Shown: positions 54,821 to 64,000, counted from the stretch's first letter. The stretch: 64,000 bases of DNA from an uncultured Verrucomicrobiales bacterium (GCA_943789025.1 CALSSN010000010.1:31390-95389), one strand, 5' to 3'. The notes: a model not told the origin generated them from the letters alone. Numbers and translations: made by a program.

Positions 54821-56609
54821 AGGTATTTTGGCGAGCACGACGAACCAGCCAGTTTCGAGCGGTCCTTGCCGATGGATTCTGCGAGGCACGAATAAGAAAA
54901 AGCTTGCGGAACTCCTCGCCGACCCCGCTGCGAAGGATCTTCCGGAGGTGATTTTTTACCTCCTGGCGGGACGACTAATCGAAGGGGATACGGATCTCGG
55001 AAGGCACCTGGAACCTCTCCTGAAGAACCTTTCTGATCCATTGGAACTTCCAGATATGGCGTCCGCCGTGGAGCGTCTGATCACCGCCATCGAAGGAGGA
55101 GAAAAGATCACGCTTTTTGGCGATTACGATGTCGATGGCGTCACCGCAGTATCTTTGATGCTCGAGGTTCTCGCCGCATACGGCGTGGAGGCGGGCTCCA
55201 CCCTGCCCCGGCGGAAGTCGGAAGGATATGGATTGAGCGAATCCGGAGTGGCTCGGTGCCTCGAGGAAAACGCGGGAACCAGTCTCCTGATCGCCATCGA
55301 CTGTGGCACGAATAACCGGGAACAGGCAGCGCTTCTGGCGGCTGCTGGGATCGATCTCATCGTGCTTGATCACCACGAGACCTCAGTCGATAAAATGGTC
55401 GATTGCGTCGCAGTGGTCAATCCTAAGCGCCCGGATGGTGGCAGGCATGCGTATCTCTGCAGCGTGGGAATTGTCTTCAAGGTCGCTCATGCGTTGCTTC
55501 GGGAGCGCCCGGTGGCGAGTGGCGTGTACGACCTTCGGGACGGTCTCGACCTGGTGGCTCTCGGCACCGTGGCAGATGTGGTTCCCCTCGTCGGTGAAAA
55601 CCGGATTCTCGTGAAACGTGGGCTCGATCGTATGATGAAGCGTGCGCGGCCTGGTCTCCTTGCTTTGCGTCAGGTTGCGGGGGTCCGGCAGGAGGCAGTG
55701 GGGAAGGCGAGCAGTATCGGGTTCCTTCTTGGCCCCCGGATCAATGCAGCCGGTCGCCTCGGCAATGCCACCGACGCTCTTGATCTGCTCCGCGCGGAGG
55801 ATGCCACGCTCGCTGGTGAGCTGGCTGGAACGCTCGATCGTCTCAACCGCGAGCGCCGTCAGATCGAGGATGACATTCTCACCGAGGCCGAGGAGATGGC
55901 GGAGGAACACCTTTCGCGACGGGATGACCCGGCTCTGGTGCTCGGAGGTGATGGCTGGCATGCCGGCGTGGTGGGCATCGTAGCAGCACGGATTGTGAGA
56001 AAGTTTCACCGCCCGGCACTTGTCATCGGCTTCGATGAAGCGGGCCTCGGGAAGGGCAGCGGTCGGAGCGTCACGGGTTTTGATCTTGTTGCCGCCGTGG
56101 ACGCGTCGCGCCACTACCTGGCGGCCGGTGGCGGGCACGCACAGGCGGTGGGTCTCACGGTCCAGAGGGAGCATTTTGAGGCATTTCGTGAGGCATTTCT
56201 CGAAGCCGTGGTCGCGGCCATCACGAGCGATCAACTCGAGCGGAAGATCTATCTCGATGCGGAGTTGGAGCTGGAAAAAATTGACTTTCCATTCCTCGCG
56301 GCTTTGGAGTGTCTGGCACCATTCGGGAGTTCCAACCCGGAGCCTCTCTTCCTTGCTACGGGTGTTCGGCCTGCGGCAGAACCGCGGTGGCTCAAGGAGA
56401 AGCATCTCAAGGTTAAGCTCCTCCAGAATGGAGCACGGCACGAGGCGATTTATTTCAACTGCCCGCCTGACCTGCCCCCTCCACCATGGGACATTGCTTT
56501 TTCTCCCGGAGAAAACCACTACCAGGGCCGGACCTCCATCCAGCTCATGCTGCGAGGGATCCGCGCCGCCTCCGGAGTCGAAAGAGAGAGGGATTCTAAG
56601 GAATTTTGA
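54807..56609 (+). CDS. recJ: Single-stranded-DNA-specific exonuclease RecJ
   Basis: About 600 residues. DHH-phosphoesterase motifs: LFGDYDVDGVTAVSLM, AIDCGTNN, VLDHHETS and a DHHA1 part with AAGGGHAQAVGLTV. The start is uncertain: GTG at 54807 has GGAGG 12 bp upstream and overlaps the protease stop; TTG at 54828 is the next choice. The expected N-terminal RWILRGTNKKKLAELL lies just after both. RecJ degrades 5' single strands in recombination and mismatch repair. Its last 14 bases overlap the end of the gene on the other strand. Confidence 0.93.
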   Translation: MGKGKGILASTTNQPVSSGPCRWILRGTNKKKLAELLADPAAKDLPEVIFYLLAGRLIEGDTDLGRHLEPLLKNLSDPLELPDMASAVERLITAIEGGEKITLFGDYDVDGVTAVSLMLEVLAAYGVEAGSTLPRRKSEGYGLSESGVARCLEENAGTSLLIAIDCGTNNREQAALLAAAGIDLIVLDHHETSVDKMVDCVAVVNPKRPDGGRHAYLCSVGIVFKVAHALLRERPVASGVYDLRDGLDLVALGTVADVVPLVGENRILVKRGLDRMMKRARPGLLALRQVAGVRQEAVGKASSIGFLLGPRINAAGRLGNATDALDLLRAEDATLAGELAGTLDRLNRERRQIEDDILTEAEEMAEEHLSRRDDPALVLGGDGWHAGVVGIVAARIVRKFHRPALVIGFDEAGLGKGSGRSVTGFDLVAAVDASRHYLAAGGGHAQAVGLTVQREHFEAFREAFLEAVVAAITSDQLERKIYLDAELELEKIDFPFLAALECLAPFGSSNPEPLFLATGVRPAAEPRWLKEKHLKVKLLQNGARHEAIYFNCPPDLPPPPWDIAFSPGENHYQGRTSIQLMLRGIRAASGVERERDSKEF

Positions 56610-57903
56610 TGCCGATCTTTTTAAATTTTGCTCGGAGGTCTGCCTCAATCTCGGTTGGGGTTCTTTCGTCGAGGAGGATGCCCAGGTGGACGTGCGCGGC
56701 TCGCTCCATCTCCTCCTCGGGAAGGGGGAGAACAGGTTTTTCAGGTGGAGTTAATTTGACTGGATAGCTGAAGGTGCCGTCCCGGTTGTCAACAACTTCC
56801 GGCTGGGCGAGGAAGACTCGGAACTCCTTCTCGTAGCGTTCATAATCTTTGTTGAAGGCTTCCCAATCGTTCTTCAGTTTGCCCACCTCTCGTAAGAAGC
56901 CTTGCATTCTTTTGCCGTCGCCGTCGCCATCGAGGTGCATGAAATAGTAAGTGAGCAGCAGGGAACTGCCGTAGAGACTTTTCTGTGCGGAGTAGCTCGT
57001 TGAGACCGCTGCCCATTCTCTATGGGTCATGGTGAGAAGGGCCTCGATCGGATACAAGCTGGTCTGGCTGTGGCGGTAAAAGTCCTCGAGGTGATCCTTC
57101 AAGCCGGCCTGGATCCTGTCGACTCGGAATTTTCCGTGGTTGTAAGGAGTGACTTCGGTGAACTCGGCGGACCCTTCGATGAACCATTTGGGAAGGTAAC
57201 GGAGCCAGAAATGCATCGCCTGGTGAGTGATTTCATGGATGAGGGTATTGACTTCATAGCCCTCCGCGCGCGTCAAGCGTCCCCCCAGCCGCTTGACGCC
57301 GAGGCTCTCGAAGGGAACCATGAATTTTTTTTCGCTGGGTATGTAGACGCCACCGGAATTTGCAGGCCCGCCGGCCGCCTGGTAGGCGGAGCGGGTCTGG
57401 TAAAGTTCGGCCAGGTAGTGGCTTCCTTCGGGCGGAGTCGGTTGGATCGTCCACGGCAGGGAGTCGACCAGTTTCAGCGTCGCTTCAAAGACCCGGGCAA
57501 TGTCCTTGACCAGACTCCGTGTCAGCTCGGCCTGCGAGTGAAACTCGAAGTGGTCAGTTCGGTAAACCCGCCAACCTGCTCTCCCGGCGTCGGCTACTTC
57601 GGCGACTTCCAGAGTGCGGGTTTCAACTTCCACAATTTCAGGCCACTTCAAGGGGCGGGGGAGCTTTTCCCACCAATCCCGGGCGATGAGAGTGTCGTCG
57701 TCGGCAAGCCGTTTGAGAGGGACTTCGACCCTCCGGTCACCCACCATGAAAAGAGCACTGTCCTCGCGCACTTCACGAAGCTCCATCTCGACAGTGCGCC
57801 CGTCATAGCTCGTCCAGTTGCGCTTCAAGCCTGGCTTGGCAGTGGCCTGAAGATAGCCTGTGCAGAGAAGCAACAGCAGCAGGCCAGCCATTCCGGGATT
57901 CAT
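56596..57903 (-). CDS. Exported SHD1-like plus HExxH zinc-peptidase-like protein
   Basis: 435 residues with a signal peptide (MAGLLLLLLCTGYLQATA). Residues about 28-75 (RNWTSYDGRTVEMELREV ... VPLKRLADDD) look like an SHD1 domain, common in exported proteins of planctomycetes and verrucomicrobia. The central part has NTLIHEITHQAMHFW with the HExxH zinc motif, and WFIEGSAEF about 18 residues later with a third-ligand Glu, as in gluzincins of the DUF1570 type. It may be a peptidase or a peptidase-like binding protein. It converges on recJ with a 14-bp overlap. Confidence 0.78.
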   Translation of the reverse strand: MNPGMAGLLLLLLCTGYLQATAKPGLKRNWTSYDGRTVEMELREVREDSALFMVGDRRVEVPLKRLADDDTLIARDWWEKLPRPLKWPEIVEVETRTLEVAEVADAGRAGWRVYRTDHFEFHSQAELTRSLVKDIARVFEATLKLVDSLPWTIQPTPPEGSHYLAELYQTRSAYQAAGGPANSGGVYIPSEKKFMVPFESLGVKRLGGRLTRAEGYEVNTLIHEITHQAMHFWLRYLPKWFIEGSAEFTEVTPYNHGKFRVDRIQAGLKDHLEDFYRHSQTSLYPIEALLTMTHREWAAVSTSYSAQKSLYGSSLLLTYYFMHLDGDGDGKRMQGFLREVGKLKNDWEAFNKDYERYEKEFRVFLAQPEVVDNRDGTFSYPVKLTPPEKPVLPLPEEEMERAAHVHLGILLDERTPTEIEADLRAKFKKIGIKIP

Positions 57904-58067
57904 AAGGATTCAGGCTAGGAGAGTAAAAACCATTTTACAAGTCCAGGGACCTCTCTTTAGTTGCGCGCCCGCGAGCCAGATAAATCGCCGTAGGTCTCCG
58001 GGCCCCCGATTGCATGTCGGGAGTGCTCGCCCCGGAGGAAACCCGGCAAACACATACTAAAAATACC

Positions 58068-59155
58068 ATGGCCTTCCGCCTAGCACCATTCGAGATGCCC
58101 AACCGCCTCGCCAAGAACGAGGATACCGCTACCAGCACCTACGCGCAGTTTGTCGCAGAACCCTTTGATCGAGGCTACGGCCATACGGTCGGGAACTCCC
58201 TCCGTCGCGTTCTTCTTTCCGGCCTCGAGGGCGCCGCGATCACCTCGGTGAAAATCGCCGGGGCACCCCACGAGTTTACATCACTTCCCGGAATCGTGGA
58301 GGACGTCACCCAGATTGTTCTCAACCTGAAGAAGGTCCGCTTCAGCCACGACGAAGAGAAAGAGCCCCAGGCCCTTCTCCTTTCAGCTAACAAAGAAGGA
58401 GTAGTTACGGCAGGGGACATCACTGAGAATGCCCACTTCAAGGTCATCAATGAGGACCAGGTCATCTGCACGATTGACCGGAAAACGAAGTTCGAATGTG
58501 AGATGGAAGTCCGCGTCGGCCGTGGTTTTCGCCACCGGGGAGGAGAACAAGGGGAGTGGATACGCCAATTGGTATCATCCCAGTCGATTCGATCTTCTCG
58601 CCTGTCGTCCGAGTCAAGTATGCTGTGCAGAATACCCGGGTTGGTAACCGCACGGACTACGACAAGCTTCTGCTGGATATCTGGACAGATGGCCGCGTCG
58701 AGCCTCATGATGCTTTGACCCAGGCGTCCGGAATTCTTCGGCATCACCTGGATGTGTTTGTCGGCTACGACGATGAGCTCGTCGAGTTTGATTCTGCTCC
58801 TGAGGCGCAGAGCGAGGAAAATGCAGAGCTCAAGAAGCTGCTCAATATGAGCGTCAACGAAATCGAGCTCTCTGTGCGCGCTGCAAACTGCTTGAACAAT
58901 GCCAATATCAGCTCGGTCGGAGAACTAGCTCTGAAAACGGAAGCTGAGATGCTCAAATACCGGAACTTCGGGAAGAAGTCGCTCAATGAGATCAAGGACA
59001 AGCTCTCTGATCTCGGCCTTGCGCTGGGCATGAATCTTGACCCCTCGCTCCTCGACCTCAAGGCCGGGATGACCAGTATTCTGGCTACTGAAGAAGTGGT
59101 AGAAGAAGGTCCAGGGCTTGCTCAACTGATCCAGCAGAACCTGGATGACGAGTAG
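58068..59155 (+). CDS. rpoA: RNA polymerase alpha subunit, broken by two frameshifts as sequenced
   Basis: The first frame (ATG at 58068) carries the N-terminal domain: EPFDRGYGHTVGNSLRRVLL, then EVRVGRGF. Deleting one T from T4 at 58526-58529 gives ATGEENKG, and deleting one G from G4 at 58551-58554 then gives VDTPIGIIPVDSIFSPVVRV, the expected conserved run. The last frame holds NTRVGNRTDYDKLLLDIWTDG and a normal C-terminal domain (NMSVNEIELSVRAANCL, YRNFGKKSLNEIKDKL). The corrected length is about 361 residues. It is essential in bacteria, so both breaks are almost surely base-call errors. rplQ follows, as usual. Confidence 0.95.
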
Positions 59156-59194
59156 TAGAGTGGTTAGAAACGAAGGCTAGAAAACAAACTGATC

Positions 59195-59563
59195 ATGAGA
59201 CATCGCCGAAAGACAGCAAAGCTCCAACGTGACACTGCGCACAGGAACTCGCTTTTCTCCAACCAGCTTGGCAGCCTCGTCGAGCATCGCCGGATCCGGA
59301 CAACGCTGGCCAAGGCCAAGGCCCTCAAGCCGCTTGCCGACCGCTTGGTCACCCTCGGCAAGCGCGGGGATCTTCACGCCCGTCGCCAGCTGATCGCCCT
59401 GCTTAAGAAACAGGAATTCGCTGGCAAAGTGATCGACCAGATCGCGCCTGCGCATTCTGACCGTCAGGGTGGCTACACCCGGATTACCAAGCTGGGCCCA
59501 CGGATGAGCGATGCCGCTCCCATGGCATTCATCGAGTGGGGTGGACATGCCCCTCGAGTCTGA
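59195..59563 (+). CDS. rplQ: 50S ribosomal protein L17
   Basis: 122 residues, canonical L17: MRHRRKTAKLQRDTAHRNSL, then LFSNQLGSLVEHRRIRTTLAKAK in two conserved blocks and GGYTRITKLGPRMSDAAPMA. It sits at the peptide exit side of the 50S subunit. It follows rpoA by 39 bp, the common end of the alpha operon. Unlike its neighbours on both sides, its frame is intact. The 220 bp after it hold no clear gene. Confidence 0.98.
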   Translation: MRHRRKTAKLQRDTAHRNSLFSNQLGSLVEHRRIRTTLAKAKALKPLADRLVTLGKRGDLHARRQLIALLKKQEFAGKVIDQIAPAHSDRQGGYTRITKLGPRMSDAAPMAFIEWGGHAPRV

Positions 59564-59783
59564 TGAGGATGCTGTGGCTGCCGCCGTTGCCGAGGACGAA
59601 AGTTAGGATTCAGGAGAAGCAGCCTTTTTCTGCGAGTCTCCGCCGGATTGGCAGAGACTGGCGAGCCATGCGTCCCGCCTCGGGTGGAGCGGATGTTCTC
59701 GTACCGGGACTGAGCTTCGACATGGTGAGTGCGAAGGAAGTTTTTCTCTTCACTCCGATCCAAAGCTCAATTACCCTCCGTAT

Positions 59784-60872
59784 ATGATCGCGAACAGAGT
59801 CCCGCTTCTCTCCCTTCTCGCATGCACCCTGCTGTCCTGCAGTTCGGGGGTTGCGGAGGAGTCTTCTGGTGATCCGGATGCCTTTGCCAGAGAAGCAGAA
59901 CTTGCAGCTTCGGCTTCCGAAGGCGCCGCGGGGATCGGGATCGAGGGTGCCGCAGCAGGGTGGTGGTTTTTACGCAATGAGCTCGAGCACCTCGCACAAG
60001 GGCGATTCTGGGAGAGAGATTTTGCAGAGTCGACGTGTGACAGGAACTAATCCGGTCCCGGTGATCGTGCAGTATCATGAGGAGCTGGAAGCTCTAGGGG
60101 TGCGTCCTTATTCTCTGTCCGGTACCCCCAAAGGCGTCGATTTACCCGGAGAAGTTCTCAGGCGAGGTAGCCATGAATGGCGACCGGCCTGCGGAAGGGG
60201 CCGTGCACACCCTGGCTCCCTTTCTGCAAACCCTTACCGAGGCTGGTGTCGAGGTGCTGGATCTTGAGGCGACCTTCAATGAGCTGCGCGCAGGATCTGA
60301 GGACCAGCTTTACTGTGCGCAGGATTCGCACTGGTCGCCGGTGACCTGCCGCCACGTCGCCCGGCTGCTTGCCGAGCTTTGCCGGGATGAGCCTTCCGTC
60401 GCCGCAGCGAAGGCCGCGTTCAGCGCAGAAATTCTGCGGACTCAGGGAGAAACTCTTCACTTCCATGGTGATCTTCTCACCGAGGAAGAAAAAGGCGCCG
60501 AGGCGAAAGAAGAGCTGCCGGTCAGCCACGTTGGAACTGGATCAGCTGAGAGCCCGGAACCTCTCGCCACCGACCCGGAGAGCCCGGTGCTTGTTGTCGG
60601 TGACAGTCATACTCTGGTTTTTAATGAAGGCGCCAGTCTCGGGGATGCACGATGTGGGGGCTGGGTTGGTTGATCACCTCGCCGCTGAACTCGGATTCCC
60701 TGTCGACCGGGAGGCTTCGAAAGGGAGCGGAGGCGACAGCGCGAGGGCTAATGTGGCGCGACGCTCGAAGTCGGAAGTGGATCTTTGGGAAAAAAAGAAG
60801 GTTGTGCTCTGGGTGTTTTCTGCCAGGGAAGTTTACCCGCGGGAAGTGGCGGCCGATTCCGGCCAACGTTGA
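59784..60872 (+). CDS. AlgJ/AlgX-like (SGNH-type acetyltransferase-related) lipoprotein, broken by three frameshifts as sequenced
   Basis: Four consecutive frames join into one protein of about 361 residues when single bases are removed from T4 at 60020-60023, CC at 60106-60107 and G4 at 60641-60644. The N-terminus is a lipoprotein signal with lipobox LLSC (PLLSLLACTLLSCSSG). After repair, LILCPVPPKASIYPEK, DSHWSP and VVGDSHTLVF are seen, the motifs of AlgJ/AlgX-type proteins, followed by GMHDVGAGLVDHLAAELGFP and KKKVVLWVFSAREVYP. Such proteins O-acetylate exopolysaccharides with an MBOAT partner, which is absent here. The role is inferred from motifs. Confidence 0.72.
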
Positions 60873-60916
60873 CTGATCGAAGCAAGACGGCGAACCCGAA
60901 ACGAGGCGGAACCTGG

Positions 60917-61627
60917 TTACTTTTTCTGCCCGTAGTAGGCGTCCTTTCCGTGTTTACGAAAGTAATGACGGTCGAGCAGGTGCTTCGGAATCGCGGGAGC
61001 TTCGGGGTTGAGGCCGAGCGTCGCGGCAGCCATCTCGGCGCAGATCTCCAGCGCGAGTGCGGTCTCTACCGCTTCCGAGGCAGTGTTCCCCCAGACGAAT
61101 GGCCCGTGGTTGCGTACCAGCGCGGCCGGCACTGCCAGTGGATCAATCCCATGACTGAAGAAGGTTCCGACGATTGCTTCGCCGGTGGCCCACTCATACT
61201 CGCCTCCGACCTCTTCGGCATTCATGGGATTCGGTCACGGGGACGGCTCCGTGGAAGTAGTCGGCGTGGGTGGTTCCGAGGCACGGGAGGCTCTTCCCCG
61301 CCTGAGCGAAGGCCACAGCCCGTCGGGGAGGTGGGTGTGTACGATGGAGCGGATCCCATCGAAATTCCGGAACAGGCACCGGTGGGTAGGCGTGTCCGAG
61401 GACGCGGCAGAGCGTGCCTTCCACTGTCTCCCCGGCAAAGTTTACCACCACCATCTGCTCTGGCGTCAGCGCTTCGTAGTCGACGCCACTGGGTTTGATG
61501 GCAAAGACGGCTCGCTCCGGATCCGCTACGCTGACATTACCGAACCTTATGTCGACGAGACCTGTCGCCGGGAGCTGGAGGTTGCGCCTTGCAGCATTCT
61601 TCCTTTGATTTTTTGAAAGTCGCTCAT
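60917..61627 (-). CDS. araD: L-ribulose-5-phosphate 4-epimerase, broken by several frameshifts as sequenced
   Basis: ATG at 61627 overlaps the araB stop (ATGA). With about six single-base deletions the frames join into 234 residues: NLQLPATGLVDIRFGNVS, then AIKPSGVDYEALTPEQMVVV, SSDTPTH, SIVHTH, LGTTHADYFHGAVPVT and GGEYEWATGEAIV. The metal-binding His pair HTH and the HADYF motif are those of AraD. It makes D-xylulose 5-phosphate from L-ribulose 5-phosphate. The final 309 bp form one intact frame. The broken state is more likely sequence error than decay, since each break is a single extra base. Confidence 0.85.
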
Positions 61628-63326
61628 TCTGGATGGTATTTTGCCGCCTGTTGCTCTTTGATGGTGAGCAGCTCCTTCATCACGGCCCCCAGATCGCCAT
61701 CGTCAGAAACCCCACCGAAGGCATCGTGGAGCGATCGGTAGATGGCGTAGAGCCGCTCATAGACGGCCTTGTTCTCGGCGATCGGTTGGTAGCTGGTCTC
61801 CTGCAGTCCGGTCATGGCGGCCTGCGCGGATTTGAAATTCCTGTGCTCGCCGGTGATGACGGCGGCGGGCGATGGCAGCACCGAGTGCGCAGCTTTGCGA
61901 GGATCGGGAGATACGCATTTCGCAGCCAGTCACGTCGGCGTAAATCTGCATGAGGCATCGGGTTTTTCCCTGCGATTCCCGCCCGAGCAGACGATCCGGT
62001 TCGATGGGAACGCCATAGTCGCGGAGGCGTTCGATGATCACGCGTGCACCGAAAGCAGTGGCCGCGATGAGTGCGCGGTAGATCTCGGCTCGCGTGGTGT
62101 GGAGGGTCTGGCCGACGAGCAGCCCGGTCAGCCTCTGGTCGACGAGAATCGTGCGGTTGCCATTGTTCCAGTCGAGCGCCATGAGGCCGGACTGACCGGG
62201 GAGGAGGCATTCTGCTTCTTTCGTCATTTCAGCATGATGAGAGGAAGCGCCGTCGCAGACCCCCTTCCACCCACCATTTAAAAATATCGCCGACGGCCGA
62301 CTGTCCGGCTTCGATGCCGTAAAACCCGGGCAGAATAGCGCCCTCGACGATGCCGCAGATTCCCGGGATGTCCCCGACCTCGCTGGCGGCCGAGACCCAC
62401 AGCGCAGTCGCAGGTGGAAGTTCCGATGACTTTGACCAGCGTCCCCTCTGCCACGCCGCATCCGATCGCGCCGTAGTGGACGTCGAACGCGCCGACTGCG
62501 ATTTTGATTCCTGCGGGGAGACCGAGTTTTTCAGCCCATTTCGCGCACAGCAGTCCGGCGGTGTCACCTGCGTCGTGGGCTTTTTTCGTAGAGCCGCGGC
62601 CGAAGCGCCGCCAGAGCAGGATCGAGCGCGGTGAGGAATTCCTCGTCAGGGAGCCCACCCCAGTCGGCGGCATAGAGAGCTTTGTGTCCGGCAGCACAGA
62701 CCCCTCGGATCACGTTCTCGGGTGCTGTCACACCAGCAAGGACGGCCGGGATGAAATCGCAGAGCTCCACCCAGCTGTGCGCTGCATGGAAGACCTCGGG
62801 ATCGACATGCAGGCAATGCCAAAGTTTGGCCCAGAACCACTCGGAGGAATACGTTCCCCCGATTCGGTCAAGGTAGTGCGGGCGAATTTCACGGGCGATC
62901 CGGGTGATCGATTCCGCTTCTGTGATCGAAGTGTGGTCTTTCCAGAGCCAGCACTGAGCATTCGGATTGTCTGAAAATTCCGGTTTCAGAGCTAGTGGAA
63001 AGTTATCGGAATCAATTGGAATCGGGCTGGAGCCGGTCGAGTCCACGCCGATTCCAACCACCTGATGGCGGGAGAATTTCTGGTCTTTGTCGTTGCGTTC
63101 CGCCTCACTTAAAGCCCCCCTTGACGGCTGCTTCCAAGCCATCCAGGTAGTCGCCAGGGTGCTGGCGGGCGAGGTTATGGTCGCTTGAATCAAGAAGGAT
63201 TCCTTCCTCCCCGCTCGGGTAGTCGAACACACACTCGCCGAGCTCTGCCCCGTCATCGCTCCGCACTACCACAGCGCGTACTGAATTTGAGCCGTAGTCG
63301 ATTCCGATGGTGCAGGTCGTGGACAT
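61624..63326 (-). CDS. araB: L-ribulokinase, broken by many frameshifts as sequenced
   Basis: Starts with [20 protein letters not shown] (FGGY kinase phosphate-binding start) and ends KYHPE. Five frame changes are each repaired by removing one base, for example from C6 at 63115-63120, T6 at 62581-62586 and C5 at 62260-62264. Three more removals near 61,970-62,010 turn a garbled stretch into [20 protein letters not shown], the FGGY signature. The corrected length is 564 residues, as expected for ribulokinase. [16 protein letters not shown] and [14 protein letters not shown] also fit. It phosphorylates L-ribulose in arabinose catabolism. araA is not in the window. Confidence 0.88.
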
Positions 63327-63458
63327 TTTTGGTTTTTTTGAGTGTGCGCTGTGACGGCGTTTCTGGGTTTCAGCAGGTTGGTCGTTCCGAATCTGCAGGG
63401 AGCTCAAAACGATGTCTCAGATTGCTTGCGATTCAAGCTTCTGCAGGGTAAACCCAAA

Positions 63459-63580
63459 GAGGGTCTGATTCATGGCGGTGCCCGTCATTGTTGTCCGGAT
63501 TCTGTGTGGCACGGTTCTGTGGGAGGACGGCCCCCTGAAATATGGGGGCCTCCTACCCAACGAGCAACAAAGCCCCACCG
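63459..63580 (+). repeat. Dispersed hairpin-containing repeat, copy 2
   Basis: About 122 bp matching 15688-15797. The left flank differs at only a few positions and the right flank ACGAGCAACAAAGCC is shared. The centre is a longer, perfect hairpin, GGCCCCC-TGAAATAT-GGGGGCC, extended by partly matching GGGAGGA/TCCTACCC arms. The different but self-complementary centres suggest that the fold, not the sequence, is kept. It lies 130 bp upstream of the araB start, outside any gene. Confidence 0.7.
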
Positions 63581-63811
63581 ACTGCTGGCTGCTCCCGCCT
63601 GACTCAAAGTGTGCTGCCCCGGCACCGGAAAAACAACGGTGGAGGTGAGGGAATGTGAGTGGCCACATCACAAAAACCGCCTGTTTGGACCCTTCCAACA
63701 ACGTTTCGAAACGGACCGAGCACTCGAAGCCGAGACCGGAGGCAAATTATCTCAGTATGAAATGTCCGCGCTAGAGGCTATCCAAAAACCAAAAACATAC
63801 CATGATTATGC

Positions 63812-64000
63812 ATGTTGAAACTGAGCGAAGAGCAGTTGGATTTGTTGTGTGAATGACTCCCCGATGACCCGCTTCGCCCCAGGGAAGGTAGACCAAGGAC
63901 TGACAGGCGCCAAGCCTCTGTATCAGGTGGGAAAAGTCCACTGTCATGTTTCAAGGATTTCTTTATCTGACTTGCTCTCTTTTGCTGATGAAAAGAGCCT
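63812..64000 (+). pseudogene. Possible IS5/IS4-type transposase N-terminal relic at the right edge
   Basis: From the ATG at 63812 the frame reads MLKLSEEQLDLLCE, a stop, then LPDDPLRPREGRPRTDRR. This resembles the N-terminus of IS5-type transposases (LSxEQW...LLP...GRPRxDxR), with TGA where a Trp codon would be expected and later sequence unlike the family. It is cut by the window edge. The match is short, so a chance likeness is possible. The region 63581-63811 shows no gene. Confidence 0.35.

Noticed and set aside
55383..56648. 421-codon frame opposite recJ
   Set aside because: Antisense shadow; RecJ on the plus strand has all family motifs.
58500..58570. Programmed frameshifting in rpoA
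   Set aside because: Two shifts 22 bases apart in T4 and G4, with no slippery heptamer, pseudoknot or regulatory logic, and the same kind of extra base in many other genes. Sequence error explains all cases.
63459..63580. Repeat as an integron attC site
   Set aside because: The right arm of copy 2 contains ACCCAAC, which fits one attC box, but the partner box is missing and copy 1 does not keep it. No integrase or cassette array is present.

Overview
The window looks like a chromosomal piece of a heterotrophic bacterium of the PVC group, most probably a marine-type Verrucomicrobiota. This is inferred from gene content and protein style only: fused CobA-HemD, a FloA/NfeD membrane-domain locus, a FucP-type sugar permease, HTTM, HEAT-repeat and SHD1-like proteins, and three tandem ammonium channels. 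No 16S gene is present. Gene density is high and mobile DNA is scarce.

Layout. 0-2.9 kb: a DUF4184-like gene cut by the left edge, an SDR oxidoreductase, an M29-like aminopeptidase and a stand-alone ovothiol-type methyltransferase. 2.9-6.3 kb (minus strand): apt-glnD, translationally coupled. 6.3-10.7 kb: a tetrapyrrole operon hemX-like/hemA/hemC/cobA-hemD. 10.7-15.6 kb: ispE, mutS and a MECR-type enoyl reductase. 16.0-19.1 kb: floA, a proline-rich membrane protein and nfeD. 19.2-26.2 kb: FucP permease, CrtI/PYROXD2-like oxidoreductase, FIST protein, tRNA-Leu(UAG), TlpA-like protein, and an HTTM protein with its small partner. 26.4-30.3 kb: metH. 30.6-35.1 kb: three amt genes, each with its own sigma-54 promoter-like site, separated by strong terminators. 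35.2-40.5 kb: cyclophilin, SIS isomerase, GT2 and GT-C glycosyltransferases, PPK2. 40.6-41.0 kb: an IS630 relic. 41.2-47.7 kb (minus): sucA-sucB and a HEAT protein. 47.9-53.2 kb: a Gld-like ABC exporter cassette. 53.3-57.9 kb: HtrA-like protease, recJ and an HExxH protein. 58.1-59.6 kb: rpoA-rplQ. 59.8-63.3 kb: an AlgJ/AlgX-like lipoprotein and the araBD operon.

How genes connect. GlnD (the PII uridylyltransferase) and the three sigma-54-type amt units point to strong ammonium scavenging under NtrC-like control; no glnB/glnK is visible here. The hem genes build uroporphyrinogen III from glutamyl-tRNA, and CobA directs part of it toward siroheme or cobalamin, the cofactor of MetH. AraB and AraD, with a FucP-type permease elsewhere in the window, point to pentose or deoxysugar catabolism.

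Two observations stand out. First, at least seven reading frames are broken, including the essential rpoA and ispE. Every break I could resolve is repaired by deleting a single base, nearly always within a short homopolymer; no case needs an added base. The breaks are densest after 58.5 kb. This looks like a base-calling artefact rather than gene decay, so I annotate those genes as single CDS with noted frameshifts. Second, a roughly 110-122 bp repeat occurs at 15.7 kb and 63.5 kb with conserved flanks around different but self-complementary hairpins, which suggests a structured dispersed element.
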